This document shows positions 48,241 through 60,331 of a stretch of 64,000 nt of DNA, piece by piece. The notes below the pieces were generated by a model, which saw only the letters and a list, made by a program, of their open reading frames with translations, did not search any database and was not told the origin of the DNA. The position numbers were made by a program, and so were the translations under genes. Each line of letters starts with the position of its first letter. Within the stretch, counting starts at the first letter, position 1. Origin of the DNA: Coprinus comatus (taxonomy: Eukaryota > Basidiomycota > Agaricomycetes > Agaricales > Agaricaceae); the NCBI GenBank assembly GCA_034638255.1, contig JAWPGT010000007.1, forward strand, positions 620,001 to 684,000, read 5' to 3'.

Positions 48241-48883
48241 ATGACCTCACGACTTCGACATCGCCCACAAACCGAAGATGAAGATGCTGCAGCCTTGAAG
48301 CTTGGCGCAGGTAATATCTATAAAATTCATCCGGTTGATTGAAAGTTGATTTGATTTATAGAGTTCAACAACGCTGGTTGTTTACTCATCTCAGAAGTCA
48401 AGTATTTGTTGGAAAACAGAGACAAGGACGCGCCTAACACCACGTATGTCTTCTCTTTTGCATATTATGTCGATAATATCCGAGGATAAACATTGATTAT
48501 ATAAATAGTGTGTACAACAAGACTTTGGACTACGTCAAGACATTTGCAAAATTTAACACAACTGATTCTGCTAGTGCCGTTCGAGAGTGCGTTTTCTGAT
48601 TTCTTTGTGTGGGCAATAATAGTAATAGTGTTTATAGGATTCTTAGAAGAGAACCAGCGTTGACTCAGTTTGAAACAGCACAAATCGCAAACTTGTGTCC
48701 TGCAGACGCGGAGGAGGCGAAAAGTGTGATACCTAGGTATGTATTTTCCTTTTGGGTTTTCTTTTCTTTATCTCTCTCGTTTGGTGATTTATTGATCTTT
48801 TTGACAGTCTAGTGAAACTTGATGATGATCGCCTGCAGACACTTTTGGACGAAATACAGACCATGAGGAAATTCCAGACATAA
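48241..48883 (+). CDS. RPB4: RNA polymerase II subunit Rpb4
   Basis: Stalk subunit of RNA polymerase II that pairs with Rpb7 and acts in initiation, mRNA export and decay. Spliced protein of about 136 residues: MTSRLRHRPQTEDEDAAALKLG, FNNAGCLLISEVKYLLENR, the HRDC-like helices VYNKTLDYVKTFAKFN, RILRREPALTQFETAQIANL, CPADAEEAKSVIPSL, and DDRLQTLLDEIQTMRKFQT. Four short introns interrupt it. The length is closer to metazoan and fission-yeast Rpb4 than to budding-yeast Rpb4, which carries an insertion. The gene is convergent with PUS1, with 162 bases between the stops. Confidence 0.95.
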
Positions 48884-49045
48884 ATCCGAGTCTACTTGGA
48901 CACTTCCTTTTGGTTATACACGCCACATTCCCAGGTTTCGTTTTCCTTTTTCATGTAAACCAAATTATATTCTATATACCTTAATGCGCAATATAAGTCA
49001 GGGGCCAGCATTGACATTAATTCTTTCACCCATCTACATACTTCT

Positions 49046-51234
49046 CTACCCTTCAGTATCTGCGATATTCTTCTTATCCAATTTCTCTTCATCATCATCG
49101 ACATCCTCTTCTTCCGCTCCTTCTTCCGCTTGTTGAAGTTTAGTTTTGATATTATCAGAAGCTGTGAAACTGGTAGCATCGAAAACACGTCTTTCACGGA
49201 AAGGATGATCTCTACGTTCACCCTTTTTAAGTATAGCAGTGTCCGGAATTGTTCCTTCTGGATTAAGGAATAAAAGATCATTTCCAGCATAGTTATCAAC
49301 TGTACGCATCCATGCATCAAATCTTTCAGAAAATAAATTGGAATTAGAATCAGAATAAATAATAATAATAAAAAAGAAGACCAAACGTACAATCCATCTC
49401 GATCCTCAATTTCCCTCATATTTTTATAAATGAATTGATCTTTAAATTGTTCCATTTGATTTTTATATTGTTCAAAATCAATTTCAGGACGATAATCTGG
49501 ATCTGTAGGTTTGAGAGTTTTGTTGATGGTTGACATTCTTTTATTGTATGATGAGAAGATGGGTTCTTCTAGAAGAAGACCCAGTGAAGGCATTTTGGGT
49601 ATAAAAACATCGGGAGTTTTGTATAACTGTTCACAAATTGTTCCATTTTTATATTAGTCTCATAAACCATGTCGAATATAACGAGGTTTTATGTTTTACC
49701 TCGGTTATGATACTGGCTGGTGTTCCTGTACGTGTTGAGAGGACAAGACTTGACATCATTTTACGCTGTGGATAGATTATTTGAGGAAATGGGAGGAAGG
49801 TCAAATGAAGTAGTATATATTGAAACTTACGATTTGGTGAAGCATGAAACTTTGACCATGGAAAAGGATACTTATCCACTCCGTTTCACCATGTACGACA
49901 GGATCCGCGATCTGTTTTTAGTTTAGTTTAGTTTAAATCAGTTTTGTAAAATAAAATAAAATAAAATAGTGCTTCTTACCTCTACGCTCCACATATGACG
50001 ATTATTACTTCTATCAGAAGCATCCCTTCCAACAGTAAAGTTATGAAAATTATGTGTTCCTTCAAAATTCTTTGCAGCTAAACGTAAAGTTTCAATTTGC
50101 TTAGGATCAACTCTCCATTTTCTTTTCCTTAACATATCATCTTCTTTTGTAGATTCTTCATGACCACTCCAGAATGAATGTGTTAATGCTGGTGTGGGGT
50201 TTCCTGAAGTTTCTGCATGTTGTGAAAGAATTCGATGGAGATTGCTGGCTGGTTTAGGAGGAAGAAGAAGGTAACTGGGGAAGTAGTATGTGTATTTTCT
50301 GCTATCACAAACACTATATCAGGCATAACGGTATTAGTATCATTTGAGCGAACTTGAGAAAAGAAAAAAGGAGGACGTACGTTCGTGCATTGAAAGAGTT
50401 TTGTGCTCTTACAAAACCCCAAAGCCTAATCTCAGGTGGGAGTTCTTCATTAATACTTGAGACGAGATCTGGAGTACCAGGGACATGCATTATCATCTTC
50501 AAAGAAACAACATTTCCAGCAGCATGAACACCAGCATCAGTTCTTGCAGCACGAGCTAATGAAACTTTAACTGGATCATCTGCGTTGTCTTGAGAAACAG
50601 CTCCAGCTTTGACTAAAGCTTGGAATAAAGTTCCTTCAATCGTCTTCAATGGAGGTGGTTGACTTTAAATGAGGGTATAAATTCCAATGTATTCGTACAA
50701 AAAAAGAGAATTTATAACATACATTTGCATTCCACTATATCCAGAACCACAAAAGCCAATCAGCAATGCACATTGCCGTTTTGGAAGACGAAGAGCCTTA
50801 GGACCTTCTGATTCACCCTCTTTAGGCCCCCATTCTCCTCTCCCTTCACGATTCGCAGTCGACCGACGATCCCTACGACCTGAATGTTTCTTCTCCTTCC
50901 CTTTTCCTTTATTTCCCTTCTGAATCCTCTCGTTTGTTCGAGGTTTGTTTGATGACTCTGCTCCACCTTCAACTTCAACTTCAATTTCAGTTTTTGGCGT
51001 GTCAAGGTCCATATCAGCAGGAATAAGTTTATTGCGTTTGGACTGTCTCTCGTCCTCCCCTTTCATCTCGGGACGTCGTTCCATAGTTATTAATAAGCGC
51101 CTCGATTGTGGCCGATAAATACTTTTTGGGATCGCGAGAGGTGTGAGGGAGTGACCAGCACGAGATTTTGAAACAGTTTGAAAAAGAAGATTCGAAAATC
51201 GAACAGCAGCCAGACTCATTCGACACCGCATCAA
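49046..51234 (-). CDS. PUS1: tRNA pseudouridine synthase 1 (TruA family)
   Basis: Converts uridines to pseudouridine in tRNAs and some snRNAs and mRNAs. The N-terminal extension ([20 protein letters not shown]...[12 protein letters not shown]) looks like a mitochondrial presequence. A Lys/Arg-rich linker follows. The catalytic core shows [49 protein letters not shown] (the Asp in RTDAGVHA is the catalytic residue), [19 protein letters not shown], then [31 protein letters not shown] and [14 protein letters not shown]. The C-terminus is acidic ([14 protein letters not shown]). Introns include 49912-49979, built largely of pentanucleotide repeats. Stop at 49046. The start lies 96 bases after the xylulokinase stop on the same strand. 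Start choice between 51234, 51219 and the internal ATG at about 51081 is open. Confidence 0.93.
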
Positions 51235-51330
51235 AAAAAAATACCTCTTTTCGCGTTTGATGGGGTATTCACCTTGTATCTAACGTAAATACATACATAG
51301 GCATATACATAAGTAAACTTCATAAAATCT

Positions 51331-53252
51331 TTAATTAATAATTCCTCGTCCCTTGTTAACAACCAACCCCTCACAAACATTATACACCTCCAAAAGATCA
51401 TCATATAACTTTGTAGTTTCAGGATCTGGTACCGCAACACATTTCATTCCAGGTACTTCTCCTCCAGTCATTTCTTCAAAACTACCGTCAGGATGAGCTT
51501 GTCTCCAATGAGCCCACTTTGCAAGAAGAGCACCTCCCATACCAGCTGCTTCTTTAGTTGAAGAAACATACACCTTCATATCAAAGATGTCCTAGCATGG
51601 GTTATGTGATCAGACCTCGTCTGCTATCAAAGAGGTATTGTAATAATAAAGAAACTCACTGCAGCGGTTTGTCTAATGGTTTGATTTGCAGAAGAACCAC
51701 CAGTAATAACAAGTCTGTGCAAATGTGGAGCATGAGGAGGCAACATAGCAGCAACTCTTGATTTAATAGACAAAAATTGCGATTCCAAAATGGCTCTAGG
51801 ATGCATATTGGGAGGAATAGAATCCAAAACTGCTGGAGGTCTAACAGTTGTCTTGACCAATTGATTCGAGAAGAAGAAATTTCCAACAACATTAGGAGGG
51901 ATAATTTCTGGAAGTGGGAAATAAAATCCCAAATGACCATTATTGCCAGGTGGTACACTGTTAACGAGTTCATTGAATTTGTCCCAAGATTTTTCGGCAT
52001 ATTGATCTCGAACTTGTTCTCTTGCTAATGCTCCATTCTTATAACAAAGCATTGCAATAGATCCATGAGGTGGATTAGTAGGATGGGCAAGTAAATGAGA
52101 GTTGGTGAAACGTTTTGGAGGTTCGTCCGAAGGTGGAATGGATAGGAGGAAAGTCGTTGATGTTCCCAACGATAATAATGCATCACCAGGTGCAGACAAC
52201 GCAACAACTGTAGCAGGATTATCTCCAGTGAATGGGACAACAATACATCCTACAAAGACACTTTTAATATATTCCCAACCGAGAATGTCTGGTCAGAAGT
52301 GCTCACCAGGATTGAATCCCCATTTTTTAACCCAATATCCATTAATTTTCCCAAGCACCGTACCTCCAGCAATAGGTTCTGGTCCAAGTTTGGAACGTAG
52401 AGTGATACCCCCACAACCCTCCAACAGTTGATCATCCCATTCACAAGTCAAAACATTCATAAGGTTCATCCCACTGGCATCAGATATTTCAATCGGTGCA
52501 ATAGTACCCAAGAATACCGACGGTATGAATGAAGAAACCAATGAGATACGAGAAGTCTCCCTGTATTTCTCTGAATCTGCACGTCTGAGCTAATAAGCAT
52601 AAAATTGATATAGCATCTATTATCAGAACAATCAATTCTTTTCAGAAAATGTGGTACTCACTCTAGCAATCTGGTTTCCGGTAAACCTTTCATATGCACG
52701 ACTTCCCGTTAAATTAGCAAGAGCTTGAGGACCACCAATAAGATATTCCAAGGCTTCACATTCATTTTTAGTTGATGAATCTTGCCAAATAGGAGATCTT
52801 TGGAATGTAAAAGCATTAGGTGATAATTGATCCAATAATGTCTTTTCTGCATCAAGGTTCGCCAAAAACTTTTCCGCATCCTTTGACCAAAACACAGACC
52901 CATGTTGCTAAGAGAAATTCAGAGGGAAAGAAGATGGGAAGGATGTAGATAGAAGACAAACCTGACCAGCACCTGAGATCGCAGAGACTGAACTGATATC
53001 CACACCAGCATCCTTCATCCTTTGCATCAACAAATCGATCGCTTCCAACCACATCGCCACAGGTGAAGTAACTTCACCTTCAAGCGGTCCTTTCAAAGCA
53101 CCATTGGTAGTATCATAATGGGGCAGATCATTGTCGAAATGAACCGCAATCTCATGTTTAACATTCAAATCATTCGAAATCAAAATCGCTTTCAGTTGTT
53201 GTGTCGATAAATCCAAGCCAAGGTAAAGCGGGTTCTGTATCTTGGGAGGCAT
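51331..53252 (-). CDS. XKS1: Xylulokinase (FGGY carbohydrate kinase)
   Basis: Phosphorylates D-xylulose to xylulose-5-phosphate, feeding pentoses into the pentose phosphate pathway. N-terminal FGGY domain: YLGLDLSTQQLKAILI (phosphate loop), then ISGAGQQHGSVFWS, which joins exons 1 and 2, and QRSPIWQDSSTKNECEAL. The next exons give RFTGNQIAR, EISDASGMNLMNV and GCGGITLRSKLGPEPIAGG. The C-terminal ATPase half shows VVPFTGDNPATVVAL, DALLSLGTSTTFLLSI, LCYKNGALAREQVRD, HLHRLVITGGSSANQTIRQ, VYVSSTKEAAGMGGALLAKWA. The protein ends GLVVNKGRGIIN at 51331. Introns are short and phase-consistent. The MPPKIQNPLYLG start at 53252 is the only reasonable ATG. Confidence 0.93.
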
Positions 53253-53508
53253 GGGTAGAGGTCGAAAAGAGAAGGGTGGAGTGACCTAGTTCCGAAAGGG
53301 CTTTAAAGACTCTCATAGAGGCTTTCCGTTTGATGAGCTTTGCACGTTTTTGAATTTCCCCGTGGGCAATTGTCCTGCGAAATTATTCCGCCAACGGGCC
53401 GCGTTAATTGTGAATCCATTGCCTATTCTAATCTACCCCACCATTCATCGTACAAATATGATCCAACAAATATGATCCAAAAAAAAACAATTGATAATAC
53501 ACGGTTGA

Positions 53509-56500
53509 TCACAAATAATTCAAGAGTCCATGGAATACGGTGACTTCGCCCGAAGAATCGCCGCTAGAGATAGGGGTTTCAGCTCCTTTAATCAGATCAG
53601 GCCAATGTGAAATGTGACTTACACAATGAGATCATATTCCCGGCAGCTCGGATTGCCAACGGAGAAAGATCCGATATCGTTGTTAACCTTTGCTATCGCT
53701 TTCCCATTTGTAGATCCATTTGCAGGCCACATTGGGTTCCACAAGCGTACACAACCTATTAGTATCTTTAGTTAATTTATTCTATCATCAATTCACTTTT
53801 ACTCACCATCTTCTCCTCCACTAAGTAGGCGAAACTGACCGGTTCTAGTAGTAATCCAGTCGATGCCAGTGACGCCGAATGTATTGCTACTCCCCGAGTA
53901 AGGAAGAAATTCATGAGAATACACACTCAAAGCACCCTTTGACAGCATTCTCGAATCGTACATATGCACCGTGTTGTCCGTTCGAGCCATGGCTAGATAC
54001 ATTCCATCAGGGCTGAACGACATTGAAGTTACCTCCAACTGCTCCGATGGTACAGGATTTCCTTCCAAATCTCGGCGAATGGGCACTCGTTGAGCAAACG
54101 GTTCCTGAACTATCCCTTGGACTGCCTTGGTCTGCATTCGGCTGACATCGTACAATTGCAACATGTTCTTGCCATTCGCTCTCGTAGCCAATGCTAGTAC
54201 TCCTGAAAGCACAATGTTCATCAACCATATTGTCTTTTTCAATAGAATACTCACCATCGTTAAGTGCCATAGCATCACCAGCATTCTTAGCACTGAATGT
54301 TAAGAGCGGTCTGTGTCTATTCACATCGAACGCTCGGTGTACACCCTCAAATGAATCTCCCTCGGGTTCGGATGACACATATAGCGTTTGAGGTCGTTGT
54401 TTATCCCACATCATTGCTCCTGCGTTATGTGTTAAAGGTCCAAGATTGAAAGTGGTTCTAGTTTGTCTTGCGGTAGGGTCAAGGTTCGGATATATATATA
54501 TGTTTCTTGAAAAAGAAAATGAGTTTTGGTTTCAGATTGTTGGGTCTCGGACTTACTTCACTCCAACCGCAACTACATCGGAATTGGCCTGGAACACAAC
54601 CCCGTAAGGTATACCGTCTGTTTTATAGTCATCCACTAAAAAATAAGTGTTAGAACCGAACGTTCAACAATGCAACCTCTCTTACAGTCATAACCCCCGG
54701 AGTATGATTTGGCTTCATGTTCTTTTCGCCATACTTTGGCTTTCTTATCCATTCCTATAGAAACAAGACAATTTCTTCATCGAAATCAATACAACGTTCT
54801 GAGAGCAAAAGAAGAAAACTCTTACCCAGAAGAATTGAACTTGAGGTCATTTACAGTATAATGTTTTTCTTCTATTGTTATGTTCAAATATGCATCTTGA
54901 AACAGATTACCAAGAGATCTTACCAATATTTTTCTTAACATAATGCCCAGGAAGGACAATAGGCTGTCCCGTCCTCCACGTTAGTAAAGACCCGGATCTA
55001 TTATACGGGTCGGGTCGTTCTATAAAATCATGGATGGGAGTCTGAATTCATTCCATAACTTGAACATCTACGCATTAAACATACCATCATCTTCGTCAGC
55101 TTGACCTCCATGACAAGAGCTTGCAATAGCCACCCAGCCGTTCTTTTGTTCAATCCTATTGACAGCTGTCATAGGTTAATGCATGTAACTCCGATATTCA
55201 TGGTATACTGAACATACCTCCAGGTGCGACCTTGAATGAAGAATGTACAGTAAGTGGCTTCTTACAGGAATCGAGTCTTCCAAAATAAGGATCCCGCCTT
55301 TCGAAGTTTGCAGGTCTCCCTCGCCAAATACTACTTGATGTCTGAGCTTTCAGAGGAAGCTCTGCAATCTATTACCAAAGAACGCAAGACTCAATTAAGC
55401 CCCAAAATCCCAAAGTACGTGTAAAGTCAAAGGGTAGATTACATACCAAGTCAAATATAAAATCTCCCGGAGGAGGCTTGATTACTACTTCTGTTCCTTT
55501 AGTAGTCCTAAGCCCTAATTGTTTATTTTCCGGTAACTGTCCTTCGGAATCGGAAATGGCCCAATTTTCGAGGAGTTCAATGACGTCACTAGACTTTACC
55601 GGTGCTTTCCACTGCCACAAAGCATGAAACAAAAAAAAAACGTGGTCAACGTGGTCGAAGAGACAAAGGGAACAAAGGAATAGTCGTACCCGAGATTCAT
55701 CATGTAGATCAAACCCAGCATGGTAACATTCGTAATAGTCGTCATCTTCCTCTTCGTCTTCCGGTTCTACTTGAGGTTCGAGTTTGATATTAGGAGGAGT
55801 AATGACTTTTGAAGTACTGGCTGCTACTGGCAGAGAAATTTCCGTACAGATGGTATTTGTTTCGAAACTGTCTATTTCGATTGGTTGGGATATTTCATAA
55901 TCATTCCAAACCTCCGATGGTTGTCTTAATAGTTTTGGGTCAGGAGACTCTGGAAGAGTAGAGAGGTCTATGATAGCTGGTTCTTCTTTTGGATGTGTAC
56001 GTCGTCGTTTTCTTGGCGGTTCTACATGTCGGTTGATTATGTACTACGTAGAAGAATTTAAAAATGTAAGTATTTTAACTGCGGAAAGTAAAAAGAAAAA
56101 GGAGAGGGTTAAACCACCACGTACTCTGGTACTACTACCCATTATTTCAATTTCAGGATCAATCATTGAAGGAGGACCAAGACTAGGAGTACGACTTGAT
56201 CCCGTTGAACTGTAATTATAACATAGCGCAGGTGTGGTGTGTAGTCAACATTCAATCATCAGAACAGATACAGACATTTACTACTTACCAACCACCTCTT
56301 GGTGCACTGGAAGCCCTCGACATATTTCCACTAAAGTTACTTCTTGTTTGTTCTCTTTCTCTATTTCGTCTACTCTGTGCCACGCCATTACCGCTACGAT
56401 TGAGGTTCCAACTAATGCCAATAATCTGTACCTCAGGGTCTGAGTCTCTTCGACGAGTTCGACCTCCTCCATTCGTAGTTGACGTCTTTCGTATATACCC

Positions 56501-56647
56501 ATTTTCTTGGTTAGCCAATGGACTCGTCTTAAATTTTTCCTTTGTTAAATCCACACAAGGGTCTGCAGCCCATGCATCGACGTCATGTACGACTTTACTT
56601 GGCTTTATATCGTCGCTTGGCGTTCTTTTATGTTTGGAAGAATTCAT
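53509..56647 (-). CDS. WD40-repeat protein with long disordered N-terminus
   Basis: Unnamed WD40 protein. The N-terminal third (MNSSKHKRTPSDDIKPSK...) is disordered and charged, with short repeated motifs DPEVQIIG and DPEIEIMG, and a basic cluster PPRKRRRTH that may be a nuclear signal. The C-terminal part forms beta-propeller-like blades: VTSMSFSPDGMYLAMARTDNTVHMYDSRM, FRLLSGGEDGCVRLWNPMW and, after the last intron, DLIVVGDSSGEVTVFHGLL. The last exon, reached by a GT...AG intron ending at 53556, adds FHGLLNYL and stops at 53511-53509. At least eight introns, with A/T-rich ones between 54470 and 55380 whose exact limits I did not settle. I do not recognise the orthologue. The gene sits between XKS1 and TFIP11 on the same strand. 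Confidence 0.75.
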
Positions 56648-56911
56648 GATGTCTAGTCAGGATAGGATAAACAGACAGGATTAGTGGGGAAATAGCAAAG
56701 CAGAAAAGTACAGAGGGAGGTAAGATTGTCAAGCCAGACCAATTGTAGACATCTCAGGAATAAGCTCGAAGTGAATTCCTTCTCACGCGTGACCCAACAC
56801 GTTAATTCAACGTTGATTAAATGTATTTAAGAGCGCGTTCAATGCATGATATACAACACGACCATAATCACACACAACTGGGTGTTAAGGGAGGAAAAAT
56901 ACATTACAAAA

Positions 56912-59900
56912 TCAACTGTTGCTCAATGCTCTAACTACCATATCGTCCAAACTAATAGCTCTAAATTCATCCAACTCATTCCCTGAGCCTTTCTCAACTG
57001 AAGCCCAAACCGCGTCATCTAGAATATACACCAACAAGCCCTTCTTTCCATCTGCGTTTGGACTAACCCTAAACAATGGCATTCTAGAATTTGCATGCGC
57101 CTTCCCTGCAGGCATCATCAACAAATTATGCGACGCAGCAAACTCCTCCACAATGGATCTAAATGTGATTTCTTGTGGATGTGATGCCTTTCCTCTGGGT
57201 GCACCTTTGGTAGTAGGCGTGGAAGTACCAGACAATACACCAGCCTTGCGTTTGTATTCCGCAGCATAGAGTGCTATCTCTGCTTTGAAATCCGGTTTCA
57301 CCAGCTTGGTGGGTGCATCTGGGCCCAACTCAAGAGCTTGATTGATCAGCTGCAAGCCACGCGTGAAACCTTTTCCAATTCCCTCATAGTTACGCAACTC
57401 TAGAGGGAATTGCTCTTTCCAGAATTCATACCATTTAGCAACCTCATCGAAGCTGACTTTAGGTTGAATAAGCCAGATGTGTAGGATTTTAAGCCATTCT
57501 GGGAAGAACTCGGATTCGAAGATTTGTGTGAAGATGGAGAAACGAATGAGATCGGACCAGGCGAGGACTTGATGGAATGTCTCCATTTTCTGGTTCCTTG
57601 GATCAATACGGAAGTTGGTGCGGAGTGCACCGCTGAGCTTGGGTACAATGTATTTGAGCATGATGGTGTTCCATTCCTCTTTGTCGTATAGCTATGTGAA
57701 TGCGTTAGCACCCCAGTGGTTCAAAGAGTATAAGAGAAAGTCGACTCACATCTCGCCAGGCCGTGAGATCAGCAGGTATATCATCACCAGCTGTCCAGTT
57801 ACGTAGAAGGCTCTTGATCTTTCTCCGAGAATCGTCCATGAGCATTTCCATTCTCATACCAATAAAAGGTAACCAAGGGAATACGATGTTACGCAATGAG
57901 CCACTGGCACGTCTAGGATTCCAATCCATAACTGCTTTCTGAACCTTGGGTAAGATGAGTTGGTCAAGGATATTGTCTCTGATAAAAGGCGGTAGGAATG
58001 TTGACCAAGACTCGTACAACCGGACTGCAGGCTGTGGATCATCCGGGGACCAATCGTTATTTAATGTCGAGCGGACCTTTGGAAGCCATACATTCCATAG
58101 CAGGCTCTCAAAAGGTGTCATGGGTCCCAAGCTGTGCGACAAGTTAGCAATTATCGAGGAAATTGTAGTGGAAAACTCACACTTCATTTGCGGAGGCGGA
58201 GGTTATTGATTGTATTCCATATACATCCAATTGTTTTTGGGGCTGATCATCCTCGTAGTTGTTGACCTTCAAAGCTCTTCGCCATCCCCTAAAGACTGAT
58301 ATGAAGGCTTTGGGTTCTTCCAAAGGATTCCACGAGGCAACCATCCTTCGAACAAGTGGTGCAATAGCTGCAATCACAATCTCGTCCAAACCGTACTTGT
58401 CAAATTCAGCCCCATAATTCTCCACCAGTTTATGTACGAGAGGTGTAAATGGTTCCAAAGAAACTTCGTATACAGATGCGAGTTCTCTGGCCATGGTATT
58501 CATGTCATTTGCTACCAACTGCACCTGTTGTAATCTTGCAATAAGTTCAGCTTCATCTTCAATTGTCTTTCGAAGCCGTGTATCCTCTGACTGGGCCCAT
58601 TTCTTGCGTTCTGCAAGTGCTTTTGCTTCGCGTGCTAGTCCATCCAAATCACTCTTGCAAGCATCTGCTATGAGTCGAATATTATGTCGGATCTCAGGTA
58701 TTCTGGTTGGGTCACTTGTCGGTGCCCATGAATTGAGGTTAACATCAGACAGAGACGATACTTCGCGGGGCTTTTGAGAGAGTTAGATTCATTTCGGTGC
58801 AACACGGATTACAGGTACTTACCACAGCACCAGTGGCATCAATAATCTGTCCAAGGCCACTGGCAGTAGGAGGTAATTCATGACCAGCTTCGGCAAGGAT
58901 CTGGTCGTATGTTTTGTGTTCAATCTTGGTTTTGACCTTCTTTGGTCTCTTCCAAACATCCGACCGCTTCTTCTCAGCTTCCTTGACCTTTCTTTTCATT
59001 CGCTTTGTCTTCTCGTCTTCTTCATCATCGCTGACGGCTTCTCCTCGTCTCTTAGCCTCCATCTTCGACTGTTCCGTTTTCTCTTTGAAGCCTTTGAATG
59101 CGATACCCATCTTTTGGGGCCTCAGTTTCGCTTCAACGGGTGCTACGATACCTTCTCCGGTAACACCAAGACCAGTTCCTGTCTGCCAACCCATCCTCTC
59201 GAGCATACGAGCACCAAATGAACCTGACATTTTACCAAAATGAGCCATTTCATTAGCACTGAGCTTTACAGGCTTCTTAATTGGATTGACATCGCGTTTG
59301 AATCTCTGATTTGTAGCTTGAGAACGACCAAAAGCTGATGGCATGCCTTCCGGAGCTGGTGAAGCACGTTCTGAAGTAGAGGGAGTTTCTGTTGCAATAG
59401 GAACCGAGGAGACGGATGTTTCGTTTTGAATGGAAACAGTTTGGAGGGAAACAGATGATCCAAAGGATGAAGCAATCGTTGGAGTTTTTCCTGATCCAAA
59501 ACCTTTGAAGAACGACGATGTAGACGTTCGTACTTCCTCAGTTACTTCACTTCCAATACCAGTTTTAGAGCCAATACCACCTCTTGTACCAATACCACCT
59601 CTCGAACCGATACCACCCCTTGAGCCAAATCCACCCATAGTTAAACTTTCAGCATCTCCATCTCCCGCGGGTTTGAAACCGATACCACCTATTCGTGGTT
59701 TGGGCTGCTCATATTCCTCATCCTCTTCCAGATGTACGCGAGGAGATGGAGGCCTGGATGGTTCAGAGTCGTTAGAAACATCTTCTTGCTCTGAGTTATC
59801 CTCGTCTTCAGAGCCAACGTCCTCACCATCGACATTGTCATCCTCTGACGCAAGTTTGGTGGCATCACGCATGGTGACGTCTTCATCGAGGTCAATTTTC

Positions 59901-60175
59901 TTCTCACTCGACACAAAAGCTGGTGCCTTTGTCCAATCGGACTTTCGTGATGTCGATGGTTTTTTATAATCTTCCTCTTCACTGTCATCGCCGAACACAC
60001 CGTATATCGCATCCTCCTTCCCGTTCTTTCTCTTCCGCTTGCGGTTGTAGGGGTTCCTAAAGAGTTCCTGTTCCTCCCTCAGGTCAGGGTCATTTGACAG
60101 GGGGAATTCGAAATCAGAAGGTTGAGATGAATCCGAGTCATCGCCGTCGTCGAGCACACGCTTTCGCCTGGGCAT
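56912..60175 (-). CDS. TFIP11: TFIP11/Ntr1-type G-patch spliceosome disassembly factor
   Basis: G-patch protein that activates the DEAH helicase Prp43/DHX15 to dismantle spent spliceosomes. The acidic N-terminus (MPRRKRVLDDGDDSDSSQ) carries the TIP_N-type region. The Gly-rich tandem GFGSRGGIGSRGGIGT lies at 59556-59637. The G-patch follows with FGARMLERMGWQTGTGLG and GIVAPVEAKLRPQKMGIAF. Then come a Lys-rich region, KTYDQILAEAG, and the GCFC domain: PREVSSLSDVNLNSWAPTS, SLLWNVWLPKVRSTLNND, DWSPDDPQPAVRLYESW, SLLRNWTAGDDIPADLTAWRD, PKVSFDEVAKWYEFWKEQF. It ends VVRALSNS at 56912. Few introns. The frame stays open to 60316, but the ATG at 60175 matches the family start (MPRRKR). Confidence 0.93.
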
Positions 60176-60331
60176 AATAAGAGGGAGAGAGGTGTGATGA
60201 CATAAGCTAATTGTAGACACAATAAGCGCCACGCGGTTGATTATATTAATATCAGCCTTTTTGTCTTTCGGATGAACTCCAAATGTTAAAAGCCCCTCAG
60301 CCAACACCCCAAACACCTATTCCCCCCAACA

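Noticed and set aside
60176..60316. Upstream extension of the TFIP11 frame by 47 codons
   Set aside because: The family begins at the MPRRKR-type sequence, and the extension would fill nearly the whole divergent promoter shared with the S10 gene.
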